From JAOUEA01 sp035711865 (GTDB taxonomy: Bacteria > Actinomycetota > UBA4738 > HRBIN12): a DNA stretch of 38,435 nucleotides. Under the pieces are notes generated by a model. That model searched no databases. It saw only the letters and a list, made by a program, of their open reading frames with translations, and was not told the origin of the DNA. Position 1 is the stretch's first letter; the number at the start of each line of letters is the position of its first letter. Below are positions 25,221-34,306 of the stretch, one piece after another. Location of the stretch: positions 1 to 38,435 of the forward strand of contig DASTBT010000017.1 in the NCBI GenBank assembly GCA_035711865.1, in the 5' to 3' direction. The position numbers and the translations under genes are program-made.

Positions 25221-26066
25221 CTACCGGTCTCCCCGCTCGTCGTCGAGATCGAGGTCCAGGTCGATGCCGCTGAGGTCGGGCAGGTCCACCTCGTCGGCGG
25301 GAGGGTCGTCGAACAACGCAGCGATCCCGACATCGACAGCCGGACGTTCCCGCCGTGAGGCCTCGGCCGACCGCGTGTCGGCTCCGGGCAGTGTCTCGCT
25401 GGTGGGCGAGGCGGCAGACGTGACCGCGTGGCTGGGGACGGGCTCCGGCGCGGCGGCACCCTCCGGCGCGGCGGCACCCTCGGGCGTGCCGGCCGCCTCG
25501 GGGACGACGGTCGGTGGCTCCGGCGAGGCGGTTGCATCGGAGGCGGGCTGTATCGCCACCTCGAGATCGTCGGCGACCGCCAATAACCGGGCCTGCATGT
25601 CGTGCAGCTGACCGAGCATTGCAGCTCGTCGTGACGCGAGGTTCTCGAGCATACGGTCGGCTTCCTGTTGCGCGGCCATCAACGAGCGTGAGCTCCGGTT
25701 GCGGAGATCCTCGGCCTGCGCTTGCGCCTCCGACCTGATGCGCGCGGCCTCGCTCTTCGCCTCGTCCACGACCTGCTGCGCCTCGGTGTCGGCCGAGGCA
25801 AGCACGCCGGCGAACCGCTCGGACAACCGTTCGTAGGGGTCCGGCGCCGTCGAGGGCGCCGACGTCGGGGACGCAGACTGGAGCTCGCCGATCCGCGCCC
25901 GAGACTCCGCGAGCGCGCGTTCCAGCTCGTCGACGTGGGCCGAGAGCGACCCGAGATAGGCCCGAACCTGGTCCGGGTCGTACCCTCGACGCACCGTCGC
26001 GAACTCGCGCTGCCGGATCTGCTCTGCGCCGGTCACGAGCGACGATTCACTCTGGTCATCGGACAA
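25221..26066 (-). CDS. DivIVA-domain coiled-coil protein
   Basis: A 281-residue soluble protein. Residues about 18-50 (R-Q-R-E-F-A-T-V-R-R-G-Y-D-P-D-Q-V-R-A-Y-L) are a DivIVA N-terminal domain, followed by a coiled coil (about 75-165) rich in Ala, Glu, Gln and Arg. The last 110 residues are a disordered Pro/Ala/Glu/Asp-rich tail ending in an acidic D-L-D-L-D-L-D-D patch. DivIVA proteins mark negatively curved membranes and organise polar growth or division; which role this one has is not known. The start is TTG at 26066, ten bases after an AGGAGGG; the next in-frame choice is a GTG at codon 11. The tail contains an 18-base tandem repeat (25443-25478). Confidence 0.78.
   Translation of the reverse strand: MSDDQSESSLVTGAEQIRQREFATVRRGYDPDQVRAYLGSLSAHVDELERALAESRARIGELQSASPTSAPSTAPDPYERLSERFAGVLASADTEAQQVVDEAKSEAARIRSEAQAQAEDLRNRSSRSLMAAQQEADRMLENLASRRAAMLGQLHDMQARLLAVADDLEVAIQPASDATASPEPPTVVPEAAGTPEGAAAPEGAAAPEPVPSHAVTSAASPTSETLPGADTRSAEASRRERPAVDVGIAALFDDPPADEVDLPDLSGIDLDLDLDDERGDR
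25443..25478 (-). repeat. 18-base tandem repeat (two copies) in the DivIVA-like gene
   Basis: Two identical 18-base units, 25443-25460 and 25461-25478, lie in the part coding for the Ala/Pro/Glu-rich tail and give a repeated G-A-A-A-P-E hexapeptide. The length is a multiple of three, so changes in copy number keep the frame. Confidence 0.8.
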
Positions 26067-26083
26067 GCGGATCGTTCCCTCCT

Positions 26084-26098
26084 GCCGGGGAACCCGGC
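26084..26098. other. Short hairpin in the gap between yqhQ and the DivIVA-like gene
   Basis: GCCGGG-GAA-CCCGGC forms a six-pair stem with a three-base loop. The gap 26067-26199 (133 bases) contains no open frame that looks coding. The hairpin could end yqhQ transcription or lie in the leader of the DivIVA-like gene, 18 bases before its TTG start; no U run follows. Otherwise I see only GC-rich sequence here. Confidence 0.4.
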
Positions 26099-26199
26099 GC
26101 GGCCATCGTGTGCATCTTGCTGGAAAGGCCCCCGTCAGCGCAATGGCCGTCTCCCGTCACCGCTTCCGCCACAGGGGTTCGACGGCTCGGGAAGCGGGG

Positions 26200-27114
26200 T
26201 CAACCCTGCGCCCGAGCGGCCTCTTCTTCTCGTCGCAGCACCTCGTCGAACGATGCGATCGCCACCTCGATCTGGGCGTCGTCGGGTTCCTGGGTCGTGA
26301 TCTTCTGCAACCAGATACCGGGCGCCATCAACACGCGCATGACGAGCGAGCCCTGGAAGCGCGCCCCCAGCCGCAAGGCCTCGTACGCGATGCCGGCGAT
26401 GATCGGGATCGCCAGGATCCTGGAGGCCACCCGCCAGATCAGGCCCGGCGTGCCGAACATCGTGAACACGAAGATCGTGATGATCATCACGATGATGAGG
26501 AAGTTCGTGCCGCACCGCACGTGCTCCTTCGGGTAGCGATCCACCTTGCTCGGGACGAGCTCGTCGTCGTGTTCGTACGCGGCGATCGTCTTGTGTTCGG
26601 CGCCGTGGTACTCGAAGACGCGATGGATGTCCTTCGTGCGACCGATCAGCCAGAGGTAACCCACGAAGAGCGCCACCCGGAACACGCCCTCGCCGACCAA
26701 CAGGGGAACCCCCTTGCCGAGCCGGCCCTCCACCCAGGTGAACAGGGTCGTGGGGCCGAGGATGAACACACCGATGAACAGCAGCATCGCGATCGCGAGC
26801 GACACCCCGATCTGCCTGGAGGTGAGCTGCTCGTCGTCGTCCACCGACTGGTTCGCCGCGACCATCAGCGCCCGCATGCCGATGGCCAGCGACTGGCCCA
26901 GCACGATGACCCCTCGCAGGAAGGGCTTGCGGAGGATCGGATGCCGCTCGGCCACCGAGTTGATGCCGTGCGATTCTAGGTGGATGTCGCCGGACGGCCT
27001 GCGGACGGCGACCGCCCAGTGACGGGCGCCCCGCATCATCACGCCCTCGACGACGGCCTGCCCGCCGTAGAGGTGCGACGCGGGCGACGGGGCCGCCGCC
27101 GGGTCGTCGGCCAC
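26200..27114 (-). CDS. YqhQ-like membrane protein (DUF1385)
   Basis: A 304-residue protein of the DUF1385 family, of unknown function. Hallmarks are G-G-Q-A-V-V-E-G-V-M-M-R-G near the N-terminus and the E-Y-H-G-A-E-H-K-T motif in the middle, with about four membrane helices (about 108-128, 137-165, 205-225 and 230-250). The GTG at 27114 lies six bases after the rpmE stop with only a weak ribosome site. The place between rpmE and prfA is shared with many Gram-positive genomes, which hints at a link with translation or ribosome supply but proves nothing. Confidence 0.85.
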   Translation of the reverse strand: MADDPAAAPSPASHLYGGQAVVEGVMMRGARHWAVAVRRPSGDIHLESHGINSVAERHPILRKPFLRGVIVLGQSLAIGMRALMVAANQSVDDDEQLTSRQIGVSLAIAMLLFIGVFILGPTTLFTWVEGRLGKGVPLLVGEGVFRVALFVGYLWLIGRTKDIHRVFEYHGAEHKTIAAYEHDDELVPSKVDRYPKEHVRCGTNFLIIVMIITIFVFTMFGTPGLIWRVASRILAIPIIAGIAYEALRLGARFQGSLVMRVLMAPGIWLQKITTQEPDDAQIEVAIASFDEVLRREEEAARAQG

Positions 27115-27120
27115 GAGCCG

Positions 27121-27351
27121 CTAGCTCTTCTTCGCCGCCTGCTGGGCGGCCTGCGTCTTGGCGTACCGCTTCTGGAAACGCTCGACCCGGCCGCCGGTGT
27201 CGACCAGCTTCTGCTTCCCCGTGTAGAAGGGATGGCAGTTCGAGCAGATCTCGGCCCGTATCTCGCTCACCGTGGAGCGAGTCTGGAACGTGTTTCCGCA
27301 CGAACAGTGGACGTTCGCGATCTGATATTCGGGGTGGATTCCCTGCTTCAT
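27121..27351 (-). CDS. rpmE: 50S ribosomal protein L31, zinc-binding type
   Basis: A 76-residue L31. Four cysteines (C-S-C near 16-18 and C-S-N-C near 36-39) form the zinc site, so this is the C+ form rather than the zinc-independent paralogue. The C-terminus has a Lys/Ala/Gln-rich extension. The ATG has an AAGGAG ten bases upstream. rpmE directly after rho is the standard actinobacterial order. Confidence 0.96.
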   Translation of the reverse strand: MKQGIHPEYQIANVHCSCGNTFQTRSTVSEIRAEICSNCHPFYTGKQKLVDTGGRVERFQKRYAKTQAAQQAAKKS

Positions 27352-27379
27352 GTTCCGTCGTCTCCTTCGCCGACCCGCA

Positions 27380-27410
27380 CGAGCGTACCTCGCACCTCCA
27401 ACAACGCTCG
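27380..27410 (-). promoter_or_regulatory. Inverted repeat in the rho-rpmE gap
   Basis: A seven-base arm CGAGCGT and its reverse complement ACGCTCG enclose 17 bases, between the rho stop (27436) and the rpmE start (27351). In RNA it would form a hairpin in the rpmE leader, about 30 bases before the ATG. It could help end rho transcription or be a feedback site for L31; neither is shown by sequence alone. Confidence 0.3.
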
Positions 27411-27435
27411 GCTATTCCTCGCGCGCCCCCGCGGA

Positions 27436-29118
<1,683 letters not shown>

Positions 29119-29122
29119 GAGG

Positions 29123-29785
29123 CTATGCCTCTCCCTTCAGGTCGCTCTGGAGCGTCAGCCAGTCGGCGTGGAACTTCTCGAGGCCGACATCGGTGAGCGG
29201 GTGTTTCACGAGTTTCGTGAAGACGTCGTGGGGCATCGTCGCGATGTCGGCGCCCGCGATGGCGGCGTCAACGACGTGCATCGGGTGACGCAACGAGGCC
29301 GCGAGCACGTTCGTGTCGTAGCCCTGCACCGCGTAGATCTCGGTGATCGCCCTCAGCATGCCCATGCCGTCACTGCCGACGTCGTCGAGGCGGCCGAGGA
29401 ACGGCGACACGATGTACGCGCCGACCTCGGCGGCCAGGATCGCCTGGGCCGGCGAGAACACCAGGGTGACGTTGATCCTGATGCCGTCGGCCATGAGTCG
29501 TTTGCCTGCGGCGAGCCCGTCGGGGGTCATCGGCACCTTGACGACGGCGTTCGTCGCCATCTGCGAGAGCTTCACCCCCTGCTCGTACATCGCGTCGGCC
29601 TCGGGTTCCGTCGTCTCGAGCGAGATGTCGCCCGGGACGGTCTCGAGGATCTCCTTCCAGACGAGGTCGGGCTCTTCCCCTTCCTTCGCCACGAGGGACG
29701 GGTTCGTCGTGACCCCGGAGAGCACGCCCCACCTGTTGATCTCGCGGATCTCGTCGATGTCGGCTGTGTCGAGGAACAACCTCAT
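29123..29785 (-). CDS. tal: Transaldolase, short (TalC/fructose-6-phosphate aldolase-like) type
   Basis: A 220-residue class I aldolase of the small transaldolase family, which moves a dihydroxyacetone unit between sugar phosphates. F-L-D-T-A-D-I-D-E-I-R at the start, G-V-T-T-N-P-S-L near 24 and the Schiff-base Lys83 in V-V-K-V-P-M-T are clear. Members include true transaldolases and fructose-6-phosphate aldolases, which cannot be told apart safely here. The ATG overlaps the stop of the 2-phosphoglycerate kinase gene by four bases (ATGA), so it is tightly coupled to the cDPG genes. Confidence 0.9.
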   Translation of the reverse strand: MRLFLDTADIDEIREINRWGVLSGVTTNPSLVAKEGEEPDLVWKEILETVPGDISLETTEPEADAMYEQGVKLSQMATNAVVKVPMTPDGLAAGKRLMADGIRINVTLVFSPAQAILAAEVGAYIVSPFLGRLDDVGSDGMGMLRAITEIYAVQGYDTNVLAASLRHPMHVVDAAIAGADIATMPHDVFTKLVKHPLTDVGLEKFHADWLTLQSDLKGEA

Positions 29786-30849
29786 GTCGTCTGTCCTCCT
29801 ACTGGATCGATGACCACGGCCTCGTCTGCCCGATCGTTCCCGGTTCGGGAACCCGAGCCGTCGGGCTCGGCGGTGACCTCGGTGGCCTCGCGGATCTCGG
29901 CCGCACGTTGCGTGGTGCGCTCCATCACGAGATCCATCACCACGGCGATCGCCTGGTCGAAGCTGTAGTTGGGCAGCACCGGCACGCCGTGCGAGAGCGC
30001 CTGGCTCTTCACGTACCGCTGCAACCTGCGGATGTTCTCGAAACCTTCCGTATACCGCTCCGCGGGGCGCGCGGCGATCGCGTCCTCGCGCGTCGCGAAG
30101 TGCGAGAGGTGCCGTCCCTCGTCGTCGACGCCGAGGATGAACGGCACCGACAGGATGCGGTCGCGATGTGACTCGACGTCGACGAATCCCGGCACGATGT
30201 GGGCGCCCTCGATCACGATGCTCGTGCCCTCGGTCGCCGCGCGTTCGATCAATGCGTTGACGCCCACCGCGACCGCCGCGGTCTGCTCACGGAAGCCGAG
30301 CAACAACGCATCGGCCGAGGTCCCGGGCGGCTCCCGAAGGGCGCGGTCGGCATGGAACGACGATGTGTGCAAGGTCGGCATGAGCTCGGACGACAACATC
30401 GACCGCATCACCTCGCGGATCGCGTCGGTCGCGACGACCCGCACGATGCCGAGACGAGCCGCGAGCTGCGTGGCGATCGTCGACTTGCCCACGCCCGTGG
30501 TACCGCCGATCAGGATCACCAACGGAACGTCGAGCCGTTCGACGTCGCGCCAGCGCAGGAAGTTCTTCGCGTAGCGTTCCCCGGCGATCTCGTCGATCAC
30601 GGCGAGCGCCACGTCGGCGATCTCGTCGGAGCTGACCGAGGCGCGACCCTGGCTCCGGAGTCGATCCTCGATCTCCTCGGCGACCTGGTACGCCCGGTAC
30701 GGCGAGAGCCCGGTGACCATGACCTGCGAGGCCATCAGCCCCTTGGAGAAGGGCAGACCGGGCTCACGGTCGCTGATGACGATGTGCTGCGTCTTCGCTT
30801 CCCTCAGGTTCACCGACTTGCCCTCATCCGGATCGATGTGTTGGCTCAC
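29782..30849 (-). CDS. 2-phosphoglycerate kinase (first step of cyclic 2,3-diphosphoglycerate synthesis)
   Basis: A 355-residue kinase resembling archaeal 2-phosphoglycerate kinase, which makes 2,3-diphosphoglycerate from 2-phosphoglycerate and ATP. An ATP-cone-like N-terminal domain (about 20-100, I-V-I-S-D-R-E-P-G-L-P-F-S-K-G) precedes a P-loop kinase domain with G-G-T-T-G-V-G-K-S-T (115-124) and T-D-A-I-R-E-V-M-R-S, both family hallmarks. The last 35 residues are a polar tail. The GTG start at 30849 overlaps the stop of the synthetase gene by four bases (GTGA). The pairing with cDPG synthetase makes the assignment much firmer than similarity alone. The open frame continuing upstream in this phase is antisense-type noise. 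Confidence 0.82.
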   Translation of the reverse strand: MSQHIDPDEGKSVNLREAKTQHIVISDREPGLPFSKGLMASQVMVTGLSPYRAYQVAEEIEDRLRSQGRASVSSDEIADVALAVIDEIAGERYAKNFLRWRDVERLDVPLVILIGGTTGVGKSTIATQLAARLGIVRVVATDAIREVMRSMLSSELMPTLHTSSFHADRALREPPGTSADALLLGFREQTAAVAVGVNALIERAATEGTSIVIEGAHIVPGFVDVESHRDRILSVPFILGVDDEGRHLSHFATREDAIAARPAERYTEGFENIRRLQRYVKSQALSHGVPVLPNYSFDQAIAVVMDLVMERTTQRAAEIREATEVTAEPDGSGSRTGNDRADEAVVIDPVGGQTT

Positions 30850-32192
30850 GGGTTCGTCCCTCGTTGCGCACCTCGTTGCCTCGCGAGATCGATGACCTCG
30901 CCCATCGCCGTGTCGAGGTCGGTCGACCCCTCCACGACCACGGCTCGATTGTCCACGAACACGACCTCCGCCCCCCGGACCAGGGCCCGCGCGACGCCGA
31001 TGTCGACGGCGGCGGCCTTCAGTTCCGTGAGGAGGACGTCGTACTCCTGGGCTGCGTCGAGGTCCTCCGCCAGGCCGACCCGATCGGCCAGCCGTGCGCT
31101 CCACCCCACCACCTCGCAACGGTTCGCCTCTCGCAGGTGCTCGACCTGGCGAGCGGCGACGCCCCCGGGGGCGGTGGTGGCGAAGAACACCCGCGCATCC
31201 CGTACTTCGGCCAACGGAACGGGGACGAGATCGGTGATCAGTAACTGCGACTCGTCGAAGAACCGGAGGACGTGGGATCGCAGCGCGGAGAGGTTCTCGG
31301 GCCCGGCCAGCGGGCCGGCAGCCATGGTAACAACGACCAGGTCGGACCGCAACATGCGGTACGGGCCCAGGTATCCGCCCAGATACTCGGGCGGCGCGGC
31401 ACCGGGCACCACGAGCACGGCCGCGTCCCAGGGCACCGGGGGCACCGTGGCGCCACTCCCCTCGAGTACCACCAACCCGGGCCGCCGGGCGGCCGCGAGC
31501 TCGGCGGCCCGACGCACGTTCGTCGCGTACGCTCCCCCGGCGAGACCTCCGGCCACGCGCCTCGCCCCGATCGTCGTCACGCCCGTGGTCATCGCATCCT
31601 CGAGGTAGTCGGAGGCGGCGTGTTCGCCGTCGCGCACCAACTCGACGAGGCGTTCCAGATCGACGGTCCCTGCTTCGGCGATCTGGGGCTCGGCCGGGCC
31701 ACCCCGGCCCATCGCGACGACGATCGGATCCTCGCCTCGGCCGGCGGCGAGCCTCGCGATCTGCCCGCTGACGGCCGTCTTGCCCGTGCGCTTGCCGGTG
31801 CCGATCACGGCCAGGGTCGGCGCATCGACCGGTGGACCGCCGTCGTTGGGCGGCTCCAACCGGAAGTCGGCTCCCTCGTATCGGATACCACGCGAGAGGG
31901 CGACGCCCGCGAGCTCCATGCGCTCCCGGTAGCCGAGCACCGGCTCGTCGGAGAGATCGAGCACCACGTCCGGCTCCCAGTCGTCGATCGCCCGAGCCAG
32001 GGCCGCCATACGATCGTCGCCTGCCGTGAGGGTCGGGACCCCGACGTCGGGAAACGCCCGAGGATCGATCTTCTCGATCCCCCCGACGTACAGGGCGCCG
32101 ACGACCTCGTGTCCTCGTTCGATCGCGGTCTGGATGCCCCATCGGGTCACGGGCGGATAGTGCTCGCCGTCCACGAGCACGACGGTTCGCAT
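30846..32192 (-). CDS. Cyclic 2,3-diphosphoglycerate synthetase
   Basis: A 448-residue ATP-dependent enzyme expected to close 2,3-diphosphoglycerate into its cyclic pyrophosphate, cDPG, a heat- and salt-stress solute of methanogens such as Methanothermus fervidus. It opens with V-V-L-V-D-G-E-H-Y-P-P-V-T (4-16), has a P-loop-like G-T-G-K-R-T-G-K-T (131-139), and runs through the synthetase without membrane segments. The ATG at 32192 follows an AAGGAGG about ten bases upstream; a longer frame to 32309 is Arg-rich and unlikely. The next gene is the kinase that makes its substrate, with coupled translation. The family assignment is by recognition of the opening, the P-loop and the pairing; product formation in bacteria is not something I can vouch for. 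Confidence 0.75.
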   Translation of the reverse strand: MRTVVLVDGEHYPPVTRWGIQTAIERGHEVVGALYVGGIEKIDPRAFPDVGVPTLTAGDDRMAALARAIDDWEPDVVLDLSDEPVLGYRERMELAGVALSRGIRYEGADFRLEPPNDGGPPVDAPTLAVIGTGKRTGKTAVSGQIARLAAGRGEDPIVVAMGRGGPAEPQIAEAGTVDLERLVELVRDGEHAASDYLEDAMTTGVTTIGARRVAGGLAGGAYATNVRRAAELAAARRPGLVVLEGSGATVPPVPWDAAVLVVPGAAPPEYLGGYLGPYRMLRSDLVVVTMAAGPLAGPENLSALRSHVLRFFDESQLLITDLVPVPLAEVRDARVFFATTAPGGVAARQVEHLREANRCEVVGWSARLADRVGLAEDLDAAQEYDVLLTELKAAAVDIGVARALVRGAEVVFVDNRAVVVEGSTDLDTAMGEVIDLARQRGAQRGTNP

Positions 32193-32244
32193 CGGGGTAT
32201 CGCCTCCTTCGAGGGGCATGTGGATGTGGGGAGCCCGGCGCGGG

Positions 32245-33033
32245 CTAGTCGCCGACCGGAACCGTACGTTCCTGCACGGGCAGTTCGTGTTCCCGATGGA
32301 ACTGGTCACCGGCGAGCGAGAAGTGCGCCATCACGTGGCTCTCGCCGAACGGGAAGCGGCGCAGGATGCGCACCTGGCCGTCGTCGAACTCCAACACGTT
32401 GTAGCACGGCTTCGTGTACCCACGAACGCGGAGCGACGATACCGTGCCGGCGTTGGCGACGTACATGCCTTCCAGCCGCCAGACGTAGGGCACGTGCTTG
32501 TGGCCGGAGAGCACGACCTGCACACCTGCGTGAATGAGCACCTCGAGCAGATCGCCGGCGTCCATCACGGTGCTGCGCTCACGACCCGTTCCCGGGATCG
32601 GCAGCAGGTGGTGGTGCAGGACGAACACCTTGAGCTGTGCGGGTTGCTCGAACTGCCGCCGGACCCAGTCGTAGTGCACCCGTCCGACCTTGCCTTCGTT
32701 GAGATCGGGTTCGCTGGAGTCCACCCCCACGATGCGCACGCCGTCGACGTCGTGCGACCACATGCGGGGACCGATCAGATCCTCGAAATGCAGGTAGCCG
32801 ACGTTGCGGGAATCGTGGTTCCCCGGCACGGTCAGCATCGGAGCATGGATGCGCTCGGCGTACGCGACCCAGTTCTTGTATTCCTGCCGGTACCCTTCGG
32901 CCGTCAGGTCCCCGCTCACGACGACGGCGTCGGGACGCATCTCGTTGAGCTCCGCGATCACCCGGTTCATGAGGTTGGGCACGAAGAACTGCGAGCCGAC
33001 GTGCGGGTCCGAGATGTGCGCGATGGTGACCAC
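32245..33033 (-). CDS. Calcineurin-like metallophosphoesterase (class III cyclic phosphodiesterase-like)
   Basis: A 262-residue dinuclear metal phosphoesterase. All metal-binding motifs are present: D-P-H (Asp9, His11), G-D (Asp42), G-N-H-D (Asn72, His73), a H-H-H run (140-142) and G-H-K-H (178-180). The pattern is that of CpdA/Rv0805-type cyclic nucleotide phosphodiesterases. No signal peptide is seen, so it acts in the cytoplasm. It stands 52 bases before the cDPG synthetase gene, in the same direction, which makes a cyclic phosphate product of that pathway a candidate substrate; this is inference. The start is a GTG at 33033 without ribosome site, 11 bases after a TAGACT box. Confidence 0.85.
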   Translation of the reverse strand: MVTIAHISDPHVGSQFFVPNLMNRVIAELNEMRPDAVVVSGDLTAEGYRQEYKNWVAYAERIHAPMLTVPGNHDSRNVGYLHFEDLIGPRMWSHDVDGVRIVGVDSSEPDLNEGKVGRVHYDWVRRQFEQPAQLKVFVLHHHLLPIPGTGRERSTVMDAGDLLEVLIHAGVQVVLSGHKHVPYVWRLEGMYVANAGTVSSLRVRGYTKPCYNVLEFDDGQVRILRRFPFGESHVMAHFSLAGDQFHREHELPVQERTVPVGD

Positions 33034-33044
33034 GGGTGATCTCT

Positions 33045-33062
33045 AGTCTAGTGCCGCGGCAC
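33045..33062 (-). promoter_or_regulatory. Promoter box and palindrome between the phosphoesterase and marP
   Basis: On the minus strand TAGACT (33050-33045) is a -10-like box 11 bases before the phosphoesterase GTG, so the leader would be only about five bases. The overlapping plus strand reads TAGTCT, a possible -10 box for marP with a leader of about 50 bases. Next to it lies a perfect 12-base palindrome GTGCCGCGGCAC (33051-33062). No good -35 box is visible for either gene. Confidence 0.4.
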
Positions 33063-33108
33063 CGCGCCCGGACGCAGGCACGCGACTCGGCGACGGCGGC
33101 GTGGGACG

Positions 33109-34296
33109 ATGTCGGCTCCCATGACCTGGCTCGACGTGATCCTGATCGCCTTGCTGGCCGGTTCCCTCTACTCGGGGTACCGCAGAGGAGCCGTCCTGCA
33201 GGTGATCGGCATCGTCGGGCTGATCGCCGGCGTGCTCGTGGGCGTCGCCCTTGCGCCCCGGGTCGCACAGCTGGCGAGCTCCCCGGCGTCCGGCGTCGCC
33301 TTCGTCCTCGGCACGGTCCTGGTGGCCGGCGCGATCGGCAACATCCTGGGCTGGACCCTCGGGAGCCATCTCCGTCGGCGGACGCACGGGACGCCGCTCA
33401 GGATGGTCGATGCGCTGGGAGGGTCGGTGGTCTCGGCCGGCGCGCTCCTGCTCGCGGTCTGGCTGCTGGCCCTCAACCTCGCCGAGGGCCCCTTCCCCAC
33501 CGTGTCACGCGGTCTCCGGCGATCCGAGATCGTGCAGACGCTCGACGCCGCCCTGCCCCCGCCTCCCTCGCTGGAAGGCGAGGCCAGACGACTCCTGTCG
33601 CTGCTCGGGTACCCGGACGTGTTCGTCGGGCTTCCGGAGGAACCCTCGGCGCCCGTCGATCCACCCGACGCAGAAGAGCTCAAGGCCGCGATCGGTGCGG
33701 CACGGCACTCGACGGTGGAGGTCCTCGGGGGCGGCTGCAACAGCGGCTTCGTCAACCAGGGCAGTGGATTCGTCGTGTACGACGACCTGGTGGTCACCAA
33801 CGCCCATGTCGTGGCCGGCACCAGCGAGCAATCGGTGCAGTTCGCGGGGATGCGAACCGATGCCATCGTGGTCGCGTTCGATCCGGACCTCGACGTCGCG
33901 GTGCTTCGGGCACGTGATCTCGGCCTGCCTCCTGTTCCCCTCATGCGGGGCGAGGCGGAACGAGGCGACGCGGGTGCCGTGCTCGGGTATCCGGGAGGGC
34001 GCCCCTTGACCGCCGGCAGCGCGGCCGTGCGCGCCGTCATCGACCCCGTCGGCAGGAACATCTACGGCGACGGACAGGTCGAGCGCCGGATCTACGAGGT
34101 GCAGGCGACGATCCGACGCGGGAACAGCGGCGGACCGTTCGTGCTGGCCGACGGCATGGTGGCCGGACTCGTCTTCGCGAGCGCGGTCGCCGACGAGACC
34201 GTGGGCTACGCGATCGTCACGAGCGAGTTCCTGCCCATGATCGAGAACCCCGATGCCCTCACGGCGTCGGTCGACACCGGGGTGTGCGCAGGCTGA
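33109..34296 (+). CDS. marP: MarP-like membrane-anchored serine protease (CvpA domain plus trypsin-like domain)
   Basis: A 395-residue protein, the only plus-strand gene. Residues 1-125 hold four membrane helices of the CvpA (colicin V production) family; residues about 195-390 are a chymotrypsin-fold protease facing outwards. The catalytic triad is His233 (T-N-A-H-V-V), Asp262 (D-L-D-V-A-V-L) and Ser340 (G-N-S-G-G-P). Cys210 and Cys393 stand where M. tuberculosis MarP (Rv3671c) has its regulatory disulfide. In that species MarP is needed to withstand acid and oxidative stress. The ATG at 33109 has only a weak GGGA; a second ATG at 33121 is possible. It ends ten bases before the convergent thrB stop. 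Confidence 0.88.
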   Translation: MSAPMTWLDVILIALLAGSLYSGYRRGAVLQVIGIVGLIAGVLVGVALAPRVAQLASSPASGVAFVLGTVLVAGAIGNILGWTLGSHLRRRTHGTPLRMVDALGGSVVSAGALLLAVWLLALNLAEGPFPTVSRGLRRSEIVQTLDAALPPPPSLEGEARRLLSLLGYPDVFVGLPEEPSAPVDPPDAEELKAAIGAARHSTVEVLGGGCNSGFVNQGSGFVVYDDLVVTNAHVVAGTSEQSVQFAGMRTDAIVVAFDPDLDVAVLRARDLGLPPVPLMRGEAERGDAGAVLGYPGGRPLTAGSAAVRAVIDPVGRNIYGDGQVERRIYEVQATIRRGNSGGPFVLADGMVAGLVFASAVADETVGYAIVTSEFLPMIENPDALTASVDTGVCAG

Positions 34297-34306
34297 GCCG
34301 GCGAGA

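Noticed and set aside
26160..26199. A GGGGTTCGAC sequence resembling a tRNA T-loop after yqhQ
   Set aside because: The flanking bases do not form a T stem, and no acceptor or anticodon arm can be built on either strand.
33051..33062. 12-base palindrome GTGCCGCGGCAC as a firm operator
   Set aside because: Several palindromes of this length are expected by chance in 38 kb of GC-rich DNA; I mention it only as part of a promoter region.
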